Source of the DNA: Bugulina stolonifera
Lineage: Eukaryota > Bryozoa > Gymnolaemata > Cheilostomatida > Bugulidae
Direction of reading: 5' to 3'
DNA: 64,000 nucleotides
Assembly (NCBI GenBank): GCA_935421135.1
Contig: OW285195.1
Span: 5,866,701 to 5,930,700 of the forward strand
The translations under genes and the position numbers were made by a program. Positions 25,313 to 36,450 of this stretch are shown piece by piece (position 1 is the first letter of the stretch; every line of letters starts with the position of its first letter). Under the pieces are notes generated by a model that had not been told where the DNA came from, made no database searches, and was given only the letters and a program-made list of their open reading frames with translations.

Positions 25313-27832
25313 ACTTGAATCAAGTATTGGGAGGCCTTGCAACATAAGCATGGCATTGGTCCCCAGTTGACAAACAGTGGTACTTGAGTAAAGATTTAGC
25401 CACTAATTTGTCATTTAAATCGGTGCAGTGCGTGTTTAGTAGGGGTTTGGGGCAGCTGTTTTCCAAGTGAACTATTGGAAATGTGGTATATTACTTGAGC
25501 ATGTAGAATGTAGGTAAAGTGCATTGTTGTGGTAGCCATAATAGCCTACATAATAGCCTACAATAGCACTACAGGATGGGAGGTGCCTTTTCTAGCTGGC
25601 TGCGTAAGGTATAAGTACGCATGCAGAACGGTCTGTTATCAGTTCTGAGCATCCTCTGGATTTACATGAATCACACTAACAATACAAAGTTCACAGGATT
25701 TTAGGTAAACCTGTATAATATTTTGACTGCTATAAATACTACTATATCCTCCTGCATTCTTGTTACAAATACCAAAGGTCAGTCTCGCTGAACTATCAGA
25801 TCCGCCAGTTTTGTTATTTTATTATTACGTAATTGATGTCTTTTTTGCACTAAATTCTGCTGCCAGAGGCTTCTATTGTATCAATTTCAGATGAAATAGT
25901 TATAGTTGTAACATGCCAAGGTGTAGAATAACACAGAATGAGGTTCAATGTCCAGTGCTGTTGGGTACATTTATATCTAATTATTTATAGACCCATCCTA
26001 CATGATGTAACACCATACTCTCCTACAAACATAATATTGCTATGCACCAGACCAGTTAAGCTTTATGTTATTACTATTTTCATTCAGTTAATCTTGGCGT
26101 TAGTTGTTTACTATAAGCTATTATGTAGCTTGAGGAATGTGATGTTATAATGGGTAATGGGAATGCATTGCATAGTTCATACCACAAATACCTGACTGAC
26201 TGCAGAGTGTGGATGCCTGAAGATGATTGATAGCACTCTTGTTATGCATTTGAGAATATGATATACATGTAATATTGTGATATGGGTTTAAAATTCCAAT
26301 AATAACACACAGTGTTTTTATTTTTTGTAGAACTAGTCCAGCAATTTCCTATAGGCCTACAGTTAGGAAAATGTTAGCTGAACTGCAGCTGAACTGTCAG
26401 CTGTGTTATTATTGTTGCTTATGGCCAGCAAATATGGTGTCCTCAGATTGCTGTGAAGTGTGGTTATAAAGCATAAACTATAACATGACGTTTTTGCACA
26501 AGGAACAAACACATTATAAAAAATGGCCAAGCCCCCTAAAAAATAAACTTGTTCCTGAGTGTTGTCCGCTTACACACAGTTGTGACTCTACTGAGAGGGG
26601 AATGTACTGCTAGTGTAAGTCATCATACTGAGTAGTAACAGGTGCGAGATTAAAATAGGTTGTCTCTATTGATCTGTTACATTATTAAAGGTTGAGAGTG
26701 GTAGGCCTATTTGGTATAACAAAGTTCAGCTTCAGGTCTTAGATTTCAGAGTTTTTTCTGGATTTTTCATTTAGAAGCTACCTCAATAAAATGGCAATAT
26801 GCAGCACTGTGATATAAACTACCAAATCCATCTGGGATGCAATCATGAGATGCTATTTATGGTTAAATTGTTAAACTTTAATTCCCAACTGTAATTACAT
26901 AAAATTATCCCATCGTAATATTATTATGATGGAATAATTTTTATAAAATTTTGCTGTTCATAATCGTGTTGTTGGAACAGTAAACTATTTTTGTTAAGGT
27001 CTTTGCTTCTTTCGAAATTTCTTGGCCTACATGGCTATGGTGTTCGGTAATGGATCGCATAATAATAAAAAATTCGATGGCGTTCGGTAATACATAAAAT
27101 AAATTATTAAAATGACCTACAAGATGGCCTACATCTTGTCAGATTTAGTTTTACAAAATAGGCTGCCATGGGTCTGCCATATGAATATTAGTTAAGTTAA
27201 ACAGTGCTGTTAGTATATCAACTTGAGTAAGTGTACATAACGGATGTAGTATGGCTGCCAAGAGAGTAGTTGGCACCATTATAAACTGAGCAATTAGGTG
27301 CAGTAATGGAGAAATTTAGATAGTCTTAGTTCCTTGTTTGTGGTTGGGGTTTGGGGTAAGGGCGGTCAACCGGCAAAATATAGAGAAGACAACTTCTCCT
27401 GCTTCAGTTTTGGCGAAGAACAAAGGCTATCTCAAATTTCTCCACTTCTGCACCTAACTCAAACTGAGCTGCATACCTAACAAAGAACTAGCTTCTTACT
27501 AGTCTCAGGCCAACTGCAGCTTTCACCAGCTTGTCTTGTCTTGTCTTGTCTTGCCCTCCAGTGAGCATCATTCAATCGATTGAGTGAAGAAGTAGAGTAG
27601 GATAGAAAATAAAACCAGGATTTTAAGCTTACAGATTGTGGGTTTTTTCGTAGACTTTTAGCCAGTTGCCCGTATAATAAGTGATAATTTATAAGTTATG
27701 ATGAATTTTGTTTCTTATTTGCTAACATGCTAGGCTTTATTGTTTAGTTGTAAATGTAATCTTTCTTCATTATAATTCATGTTGATTTCCTCAGCTCTGC
27801 AGCCGGTGTGAGTTGGTGTCTGGTTAGAACCC
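25313..27832. other. Intergenic DNA before the non-LTR remnant
   Basis: No gene recognised. A short (TTGTC)n run lies at 27531-27555 and a near-perfect 20-base palindrome centred on AATCGATT near 27580. The part just below 27833 may be the 3' UTR of the non-LTR element on the minus strand, but no tail or target-site duplication was found. Confidence 0.4.
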
Positions 27833-28816
27833 TTAACCTGAGACATCCAACACTTTTCTCAGTATAGTTGCCGTTCCTAGTAGAGCAGAAAATTGAATCC
27901 TGTCTACTTCCTTCCGCTGTATATCAATCATCCCCAGATATTCTTCTAGCTTCATCACTGCTCCCAGTGCTCCTACGACAACAGGGATCACATTTACAGA
28001 TGTTTCCCAAAGTCTCTGTAGCTCTCTCGCCAAATCTTGATATTTCTCAATCTTTTCTCTTTCCTTCTCTTCTACTCTAGCATCCCCAGGTACTGCGATG
28101 TCAATAATCCACGTGTGGTCCATATCCTTGTCTTTCACGACGATGTCTGGTCTACGGGCTTGTATCACATGATCAGTCTGAATGTTGAAGTCCCACAAAA
28201 TCTTTGCTTTGTCATTTTCTGTCACTTTTTCTGTATTATGTTCATACCAGTTCTTAGCATGCGGAAGTTCACATCTCCTGCACAGATTCCAATGCACTAA
28301 TTGTGCGACCTTGTCATGTCTCTTTTTATAATCTGTTTGAGCCATCTTAGAACACTCGCTTAGAATGTGAAAAACTGTTTCATTTCTTTCATTACACATT
28401 CTGCACAGAGGTGTTCCAGATTGCTTTTCTATATTCACTTTTCTCCATCGTGTTGGTAATGCCTGGTCTTGTGCTGCTGTGATCAGTCCTTCGGTCTCTT
28501 TTTTCATATATCCATTTTTCATCCCCTTATATGTCTTCTTTCTGTCTGTCTTGTCTGCTATTTTTGTATACTGTCCGTGTAGTGCCTTCTCTTTCCATTC
28601 CTTCTCGCTGGTTTCTCTTTGACTGTCCTGGTATTCTCTTTTCGTTTTCTCCTTCATCAATTTCTTCAAAAATCTATTATATCCTTTCTCTTCACACCTG
28701 ATGTAATCCGACAGTCCATGTTCCTCTGTCCTCACTGTTTCTTCTGCTGATCTTAGTCCTCTTCCACCCTCATTCCTCGGTAGGTACAGTCTAGCCACAT
28801 TAGCTCTTGGATGCAA
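27833..28816 (-). CDS. C-terminal fragment of R4/Dong-like non-LTR retrotransposon protein (Zn knuckle + restriction-like endonuclease)
   Basis: A 327-codon open frame without breaks. It corresponds to the part downstream of the reverse transcriptase core in R2/R4-type elements, which nick the target DNA with a restriction-like endonuclease. A CX2CX8HX4C knuckle is visible at C138, C141, H150, C155. Further on are the PD at 223-224 and the IIDIAVPGD stretch with D239, then a Lys-rich KIEKYQDL stretch, typical of this endonuclease. The conserved VVVGALG motif follows near residue 280. No reverse transcriptase motifs precede it: the frame begins at the border of an (ATT)n tract, so the element is 5'-truncated. 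The first Met is only where the surviving frame starts. Assignment to R4/Dong rather than another endonuclease-bearing clade is from memory of the family and is moderately sure. Confidence 0.75.
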   Translation of the reverse strand: MHPRANVARLYLPRNEGGRGLRSAEETVRTEEHGLSDYIRCEEKGYNRFLKKLMKEKTKREYQDSQRETSEKEWKEKALHGQYTKIADKTDRKKTYKGMKNGYMKKETEGLITAAQDQALPTRWRKVNIEKQSGTPLCRMCNERNETVFHILSECSKMAQTDYKKRHDKVAQLVHWNLCRRCELPHAKNWYEHNTEKVTENDKAKILWDFNIQTDHVIQARRPDIVVKDKDMDHTWIIDIAVPGDARVEEKEREKIEKYQDLARELQRLWETSVNVIPVVVGALGAVMKLEEYLGMIDIQRKEVDRIQFSALLGTATILRKVLDVSG

Positions 28817-28821
28817 CGCTC

Positions 28822-28822
<1 letters not shown>

Positions 28823-28891
<69 letters not shown>

Positions 28892-28902
28892 TATTATTAT
28901 TA

Positions 28903-28935
<33 letters not shown>

Positions 28936-29001
28936 TATTATTTATTATTATTATTATTATTATTTATTATTTATTATTATTATTATTATTATTTATTATT
29001 T
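28823..29001. repeat. Long (ATT)n microsatellite
   Basis: About 180 bases of ATT/TTA units with occasional ATTT slips. It abuts the truncated 5' end of the non-LTR remnant. The Tyr/Ile-rich open frames through it are an artefact of the repeat. Confidence 0.95.
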
Positions 29002-31216
29002 GTTGCTAACCTACTTCTTTGAAACAAGTTGTATACATGAATGTAGTGGAGTAATTAGTACGGATTTAGATGCTGCCCCTGTTTTACTGTACAGTTTATG
29101 AGAAGCTACTATTCTGTATGTTTAGGCCTACAGCTACACTAACATCTAATTGCTTTACTAGCTAGATTACCAGTTGTATACTCCACACCTCTCCACTAAT
29201 TAGTTACTTATATTGATTGTGATTTGTACTTTAACTATAATTATACTCTTATGATCAAACTATTGAAACTACTCAATGCCATTAGTAAATTACTGGGGCT
29301 GAGTTGTTACTGCTGCCTCAGCTAGTTGTTATTGCCATTTTGTACTGATATGAAAATCAAACCTTCAATTAATGTAGATAATTTATTTTGCTGTTTACTG
29401 CCTCAAGCTTGTTTATAAATTTTAATCTTATGATTATGTTGTTATAAGTGTGCTGCTTTTGTCATCAAGCAGTTGGTTGCCTAATATTAGAATTAATTAT
29501 CAGCCCTTTGAGGAATCAAATATATTTTTATTTAAAAGCTTCTTTTTCCTAAATGTATAGGCATATATAAGTGCATTTCTGGCATTTTTTATGTGCAGTG
29601 TAAGTTCGCTCATATTTTACCAAGACTACCTGCATTGGGTCTCATTTGCACTAAAATGCTATGCCTATCCAACAGATCTAACTATTAGCAGTGTTGTCAA
29701 GCTTGGTTTTTCAACTGTCTTGCCATTCACTACTAGTACTATGTTGATAGTAACAATGAAATGAAGAAATAAATTAGTAATAATTTTGCTTCAGTCAGGC
29801 CGTAATCCAACCAACTCATTGTATTGTGTTATATGGGGAGTTGACCTGCCTATAGGTACTTAGGCCTATGCTGGGTGTCCTTAGAATTTCATTCCTAATT
29901 TTATAATTCGATTTGTATATGTTTTATAATTATATTTATGTTTTATAATTTATAATTATATTTATATATGTTTTATAATTTATAATTATATTTATATATG
30001 TTTTATAATTTGTAATTTATTAAAAATTCTGTGTAGTTCTATTTAATATCACCTTCTTTGGCTTCTTGTAAGGTCATATATTATGATAGCTCTGAGGGGT
30101 ATGGTGTGTGACTGGTTCAGTTATAGGTGCAGGTTTGCTGCTAGTCTGTTATGTGAAAGTCTCAATACTTAATACTATAGGTTTGCTATAAAATCACACT
30201 ATATAGCAAGTAGATGATAATGGTCTAGTGACCAGTCTACCATGTAGGCCTACACAGCAAAGATATTTAACATGTCCCTAGGTCTCCACCCACATACACA
30301 ATAAATGTCGTTTCACATTTATCTTCAAATGAAGGACACTGCTACTATTTTCAAAATATGAGTAGTTAAAATGTTAAGTATTTTTCCCAACCATTGACAG
30401 AAATGGATGGTGTACACAACTCTAATTAAAACATGACTCGATGCCATTTATCATGTGAGTCAGCTTGTTTGGACACGTCAGCTAAATATTCCCTTTCCAC
30501 AATCTCTACCATGCCCATGTATATGTATATAGAAGGTTCATCAATTTGGTTTAGTAGTTGTCTTCTCTCTATATAACTGTAACTGGTAGGATTGCTCTCT
30601 AGCTTCAATACTGTAAGCTACATCTAAATGCAATGATGATGTAATTGTAGTGTTGGATAATCAGTAGAAGGTTGTGAAGTACTTATATACACACTTGATT
30701 AGTTTGGTTAGAAGCTGAGCGTGTCTAGCCTATAATATACAGTATTAATACAACATTTCATATACATGACTGTATAATATAGGCCTATCCGTAGGCCCAC
30801 TAGAATTTCACTTGCCTCACAGAATATATCTAAAAAACTTGTTCATTCAAACAAAACATGATGATTTTTTTTAATTTGGCATAAAACTGTTGATTAGCTA
30901 GCTCTCACACTTCGGCTAGCACTATTTCTGAATGTTCAGCCTCCCCTTTACTAGGCTTATATATTCTACCTGTATGATATATAAGTAATAGTTAGCCTAT
31001 AGACCACAATTTGAATTTTATTAGATTTTTAAAATGCCACAGGAATTTAAACTGACCCATTTTAAATATTTAAAACCAAAGCTTCAGTAGGGTAGGTTAC
31101 ATATTAATCAATCACCAAGAAAGTTTCTGTCAGTTAGTGCTTTGTAGTAAGCAGAGGTATAGCAGTAAATGTGGTCACACCTAAATCAACATAATATATG
31201 GGGATCCTCTCCCAGT
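29002..31216. other. Intergenic AT-rich DNA
   Basis: No gene recognised. It contains the 30-bp tandem array at about 29931-30020 and scattered TAGGCCTA words. Confidence 0.45.
29931..30020. repeat. 30-bp AT-rich tandem repeat, about three units
   Basis: The units at 29941-29970 and 29971-30000 are identical (TTTTATAATTTATAATTATA followed by TTTATATATG). A shortened unit precedes them and a partial unit follows. Confidence 0.85.
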
Positions 31217-33791
31217 ATATGTGACCCCTGCTATCAGAATCGGACATCGCGCGGTGAATTGACTTCCACGCAATAAGCGCTCAAAGTCCAAAAAGCTAAA
31301 CTGAAACTTACCATGCTGATTCTCAGCTTTCAATGTTATTATACTAATTGAAGCATGCTCTTTCACTTTCTACTAACCAATTAGCAATCAGTACAGCATA
31401 AATAGGTGTAAACTTCGTTCAAAGTCGTTGCTAATGGAGTCACGTGACTTATCATGGAGGCACATGGTGGGACCAGGATTTTACTCGCTTTGATTATTTA
31501 AATCAATATTGTTACTTTATGGATCTTGCTGAAGACTTTTCTGACCGAGAAAGTAAAGGAGAGGAAAGAGATTAGCTTTATGCCATTAATTTAGGTGTGG
31601 CTACACACACCTGAGGCCCAGGATGGCCCTGATATACTGGGAGATATTGATAATAATAGCGTAAAAATTGTGAAAATTCTTCAAAATTATAATTATCAAT
31701 AATCCTGTTGTTAAAGACTTTTGAGTGATTTCAGGATGCACAAGCTTATTACCAAGCCAAGCATTACCAGTTTTACTGTTGAAATTATTCAATCTGCGAG
31801 AGATGTGCTCACAGCTCTTGACCAGACATTACTAGATCTCCTAAAATTTATTAAGCAAAATCTCTCCCACAATAGTCAATTCTGTCCGCTTCTACTAATT
31901 CCCACAAGGCCAAGAAGAGAAAATACTTTGTAAAGATTTCCATTATGAAGGTGAGCAACTATTTCATCAATCAAATGGTTAGTATGACATTAAGCTACCT
32001 GAATTATAGGCTGAGGCTATTTCACTAGTAAAGATAAAGTTTAGCTCATACTTCAAAATTAGTTCTGCTGCAATCTCCATGTGTACTACACATACATGTG
32101 ACTTACCACATATCCTACCCTTATTATCCTATTTGAGTAACCAATGTGCATCACATGTACATTACATTAGAATCAATAACATAGGTTGAAAACTCACATA
32201 AGTGAGTATATACATGTACATGTATTTATCTCAAGTTATTAAGTAAAACAATTTATGTCCAAGGTATCCATGACTATTTGTAGGAACATCAATCTGTTGC
32301 CAGGCTTTTATGTGTATGAACAGCAGTGGGACGCCTCCTCTATTTCTAGCCTTGTCAAGTCATTATAAGGAGTGTGGTACAACTCCCTTCAACTTCAGCG
32401 ACTTCAAGTTACAACATCAAAGCAGTCAACTTTGGCCAAGCTTATAGTGGACTTCCTGAATGCAGTCGGCTCTATCCATGCACTAGCCCTCCTAGGATGG
32501 ATTCCAGGTAAGTTGATTTTCTACAGGCAATAAACCTTCTCTTCCTGATATAATTTTCATTATCATTGATTCCAGAATGGGCCTCTGTTGCTAAAAAGCA
32601 AAGATGAAGGCAGATTACATAAGTCCGTCCGCATTACAGATCATACCCAAATATTGTAATACGTAGGTACACTGCATTATTATACATGTATCACATTGCT
32701 CTAATACTGCAGTAGTAAACATACACATAGTTTGAATCTACTAGTATTATGCACTTACATGTATTTTATCTGTCTCCCATAACCTCTGCCTTCCTCCTTC
32801 AAGTACTAAAGTGCAGTGATCATTTCCAAAAAAACTAGCAGTAAAAAGCTTTGTGGCAAAGCTATGCATACATCAGCTATCAGCTTTCAGTATCTTGTTG
32901 TATGACTGCACATGTTTTGTGATAGCTAGCAAGTCACAGTGAGCTAATGGTTAAGCATGTGGGTTTGTAATCTGGAGGTCCAGAGTTCAAATCTAGTCTT
33001 CTACATCTGCTACGCTTAAGTTTTTGTTTGTCTTATTTTTTCACTGTCAAAATTATTAATACACAACATACTCTCAACAGGATTCAAGAAAACAGATGTT
33101 AAGGTGCTACCATCTGATCTCGCAATAGAAGGACTATGGAAAGACTACAACTCAATGAAGTTCATAATTTGGTCTATTTCACCAGAGTGGCGGAATCCGG
33201 ATAGTTCTAACCTACCTACCTCAAAGACCCTTCTCAGGGCTACCCACATATGAGAGACCATTTTGTTACCTTGTTACAAGATGTGCAGTATTTTCTATTT
33301 CACTTGCATGGAAATCTGTGTTAAAATCTATGTTAATGCAGCCTGTCCATCGCAATTGGTGCACAAGTTCATTTTCACTGTTTTTGTCGAAAATCCGAAA
33401 TCAGTATCTCTTGTTTAAGTGGCGATGGGACACAAGATATTGTTTTTACATTATTTTTAGTTATTTCATCAGATTCCTCACACATTCTTACCCCTAGTCA
33501 GTGAAAACTAGCAATGTAAGTCAATTAGATATGCCCGTTGCTAAGTTCTGAATAGTGTAAACAATAAATTATTGGTTCGAAAACTTTAAACCAGATTTTC
33601 TCAGTTCGCCTTTTTATGAAAATCGACAGATATGGACCCAGTATTATCCTGATAAAAATTGAACCGTTGGTGCTAGAATAAAAAAGAAAACAGATTTGAA
33701 ATCCTCATAAATTTCTGCATCTGAAAACATATATATCTCAAAATCTTTGGGTACCTCCCGATGTCTGATTCTGATAGCAGGGGTCACATAT
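31217..33791. mobile_element. 2.57-kb TIR-bounded element, probably a degenerate or non-autonomous DNA transposon
   Basis: The left end at 31217-31249 (ATATGTGACCCCTGCTATCA, then GAATC-GACATCG) is repeated in inverted orientation at 33759-33791 with one mismatch in 33 bases. If the element proper starts at TGTGACCCC, the flanks are TA on both sides, consistent with a 2-bp target duplication. Inside are short exon-like open stretches: 31721-31933, and 32410-32510 followed by a GT donor and an AG acceptor near 33080. They do not join into a transposase I can recognise. A tRNA-like unit lies at 32936-33000. The 3' third is non-coding. It could be a worn transposase gene or a transposon that captured host exons. 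Confidence 0.6.
32936..33000 (+). repeat. tRNA-derived SINE-like unit inside the TIR element
   Basis: A box A-like GAGCTAATGGTTAAGC is followed by a box B-like CCAGAGTTCAAATC at about 32981-32993, with the spacing of a tRNA internal promoter. Flanks do not form a clean acceptor stem, so a SINE head or tRNA pseudogene is likelier than a working tRNA. Confidence 0.45.
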
Positions 33792-34430
33792 TATGAACAA
33801 TAGGAGGGGAAACTGCACCTTCAAATGAAGAAAAATTTAATTTTCAAAGGTGACCTTGTGGAAACAGTTTTACAAACAAATTACTATTACCATTTATCCA
33901 CCGGGTAGTAGATTTTATTAAAAAATTGAGAAATCACAATATTGTATATGAATAGCAGTACGAGACGCATTTTTTATATAGATTTATTACCTAATATTTC
34001 GTTACTTGTCCAAGTAACATCATCAGATATTACCCCACACCAACATTTTTCAATATTGTATAGCGTTTGAGGATGATGTCACTTGTTGTTACCCAGTTAA
34101 TATTCCACAATGTTACAGTCCATGTAGACATATTCACTTAAACTCTTGCAATTTAAAAGAAAGATGGCCAAACTGTGGAATTAGTTTACCTATGCAATCT
34201 CAACTACCTATAAGCTCTCTAAACCCAGTGTGAACACTCTTATTCCGTGTAAGCGCTCTTTTTCATCTAAACACTCTTGTTCACATTAAACTGAGTAGAA
34301 CAACTATTGCCTATGATGGAAACTTCTGTTGACAATGTTTGACTTCTAGAATCAGTGGTACTTTGTAAGGGTGACAACTAACTCTCTAGGTGTGAGAGAT
34401 GCTTTACTGATACAATATACATGTATTATA

Positions 34431-34650
34431 GGCGTTTCAAAGTGGACAGGTCAACGCCTAACCCCAAACCCCAACCACCAGATTTCAACTAATTTTTATT
34501 TTTGATATTATTTTTTTATTTGATTAATTAAATTAATTAACTAAAATTAATTATCTGTGAGTTCTGTTCTTCTAAATGTAATCTACAGTTCTGTTTAGAA
34601 CTGTCTGTCCTGTTTAGAACTGTCTTTTTCGAAATGTCCCTTTACCATTA
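34431..34650. mobile_element. MITE-like element, copy B
   Basis: Shares ordered blocks with 24230-24480: a GGCGTTTCAAAGTGGACAG-like left end, an AACCCCAAACCCCAAC block, an AT-rich centre, TTCTTCTAAATGTAATCTAC, and a CGAAATGTCCCTTTACC right end. The terminal repeats are more eroded than in copy A. No coding capacity. Confidence 0.65.
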
Positions 34651-35687
34651 TAGGCTATACTCTTATACTGCAGTGCACAGTGCACTTTTGTGTGACTGTT
34701 GCATGTTGTAAGCTACTAACAGTCCAACTAACTAATTACTTTACACAACAGGTATTAAGCTGTCTGCATGCTACTTAGTACTTCAGTATGCGTCTCAGTG
34801 ATTATATTCTTTCTAAAAACAAATCGATGTGCCAAACAACTGTTTGTTATAGAAAATAATTACTTATTTCAAGTAATTATAAAGACATAGAGCCTACATG
34901 ACTCTTATTTTAATGTTTGGAGGACTAAGTGGTGCAATTTGAACTGGAATGGTGATAGTAGCTACAGTTTATCCAGAGCTTGGATGTTGGCTATTATCAG
35001 TATAGCTTGAACTTCTGTAGTTGTTGCTGGCTGGAAGCCAGCTGGCTTGAGCCATAGCCCCCATCTGAATCATTTTCGTAGGGAAACTGGTTTCATCCCT
35101 CACATAGGTGATTGAGAAGCTGGTAATATGTTAGTTTTTGGCAAATCTTGTAGATTTTGGGTGTGAAAATGAAATATGTTCTTCTACTATTTGATTTTGA
35201 TTTTAAATAAATTAAAGTAATGATTATGTAATGGGATTATGTGTCTCCCTTGCAACAATTTTCACAGACTACAGTGCTAATGCTAGCGAAATATTTTGTG
35301 TTAATATGATATTGATAACATAAAATATACATAACCTGTGAAGCTATGGGCTGTTTAGCCTTATTGCTGAATGTACAAATTAAATGGGGAACGGGAATAA
35401 AAAGTGGGCGAAGATTGTGTGGGCTGACGTATCATATAATTTGGGAACGTGTATGCACTAGATGTACATTTAGGTCATACACAATTAGCGTATCATTCCC
35501 AAGCCATTTGAACATCTGCTGTACCACCTTGTAGTGTATGACATAATATTATGTAGGCATTATGAGCTATAGCCTACACGACTAGGTGGTACTTGTAACG
35601 TAAAGTTAAAGATAATCAATTCACTATCAGCTGCTGTCCTTTTCTTTTAATTAAGGGGCCTGTGCAATACCTTTCCCTATGTTTAAT

Positions 35688-35782
35688 AGTCAGTCACTTG
35701 TCGACTCAGTCAGTCAGTGAGTCTGTCACTTGTCAACTCAGTCAGTGAGTTAGACAGTTAGTCAGTCAGTCAGTTAGTGAGC
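35688..35782. repeat. (GTCA)n-rich simple repeat
   Basis: Repeated CAGT/GTCA tetramers with interruptions such as CACTTGTC and TTAGAC. Confidence 0.8.
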
Positions 35783-36345
35783 CGGTGATGGTAGTAGTCT
35801 ATACAGTGCAGTAAGCCCAACTAGTTGAATCACATTTCATTATGAGTTGTCTCTACTTGCTCTAAGGTTTTCTATAGGCTTATTCCATTCAATGTAGTTG
35901 TAGTCATCGTTTTCCTGAAAATGGTTTTTTTGCCTCAAAGCATTGGTATGTTGTTTGTGAAACCTCTGCAAAGGTCTGTTATAATTTACAATCTTCTACT
36001 TGTCTCCTTAATAGTCAAATGGCTAGTGGTTGTCCAGAGATAAACCAAGTTATAATTGATGTACTAACTACAAGACAAAGTCATGTAGTTATCCCCTCTA
36101 CACGTTAGATGTATTAAGTTAGATGCAGACAATTCTACAGCGAATACACCAATATTATATTGAGTATTTTTTGCCTATAATAATATTATAAGAAATCTTT
36201 GCACATTATGTAGGTCAGCTCTAACATCATTACTTGTGTGTCTACTTTTTATACTTATTATTAATAATCCCAGTATTATATTACAGGTAACGCAAGAAAA
36301 AGAACACACATAGGAGTTGTCTACTCTTGCCCATGTGAATTCTGA

Positions 36346-36378
36346 CCAATCAAAGAAAGACTTGTTGTGTATATATAG
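36346..36378 (+). promoter_or_regulatory. Candidate PDE9A core promoter (CCAAT and TATA)
   Basis: CCAAT is at 36346-36350 and TATATATAG at 36370-36378. They lie 73-105 bases upstream of the PDE9A start codon, with the expected start of transcription near 36400. The order suits an animal Pol II promoter, although the CCAAT-TATA spacing is short. Transcription start not known. Confidence 0.45.
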
Positions 36379-36450
36379 AGAGTGGAAGATGAGATAGTCT
36401 GCAGTCAGTGTCCTGTTTTACTCTGTCTGTTTGTCCCACACCATACAAGG

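Larger units (their letters stand above)
33792..36340. other. Intergenic DNA between the TIR element and PDE9A
   Basis: No gene recognised. It holds MITE copy B (34431-34650) and a GTCA-rich simple repeat (35688-35782). The stretch at 33960-34060 (GAGACGCATT, GTAACATCATCAG) looks like part of a dispersed repeat but was not matched elsewhere with certainty. Confidence 0.45.

Noticed and set aside
25096..25356. Minus-strand 86-codon open frame with internal protein repeat
   Set aside because: The repetition comes from the 85-bp tandem DNA duplication; there is no known domain or splice context.
28807..29101. Long Tyr- and Ile-rich open frames
   Set aside because: They are translations of the (ATT)n microsatellite.
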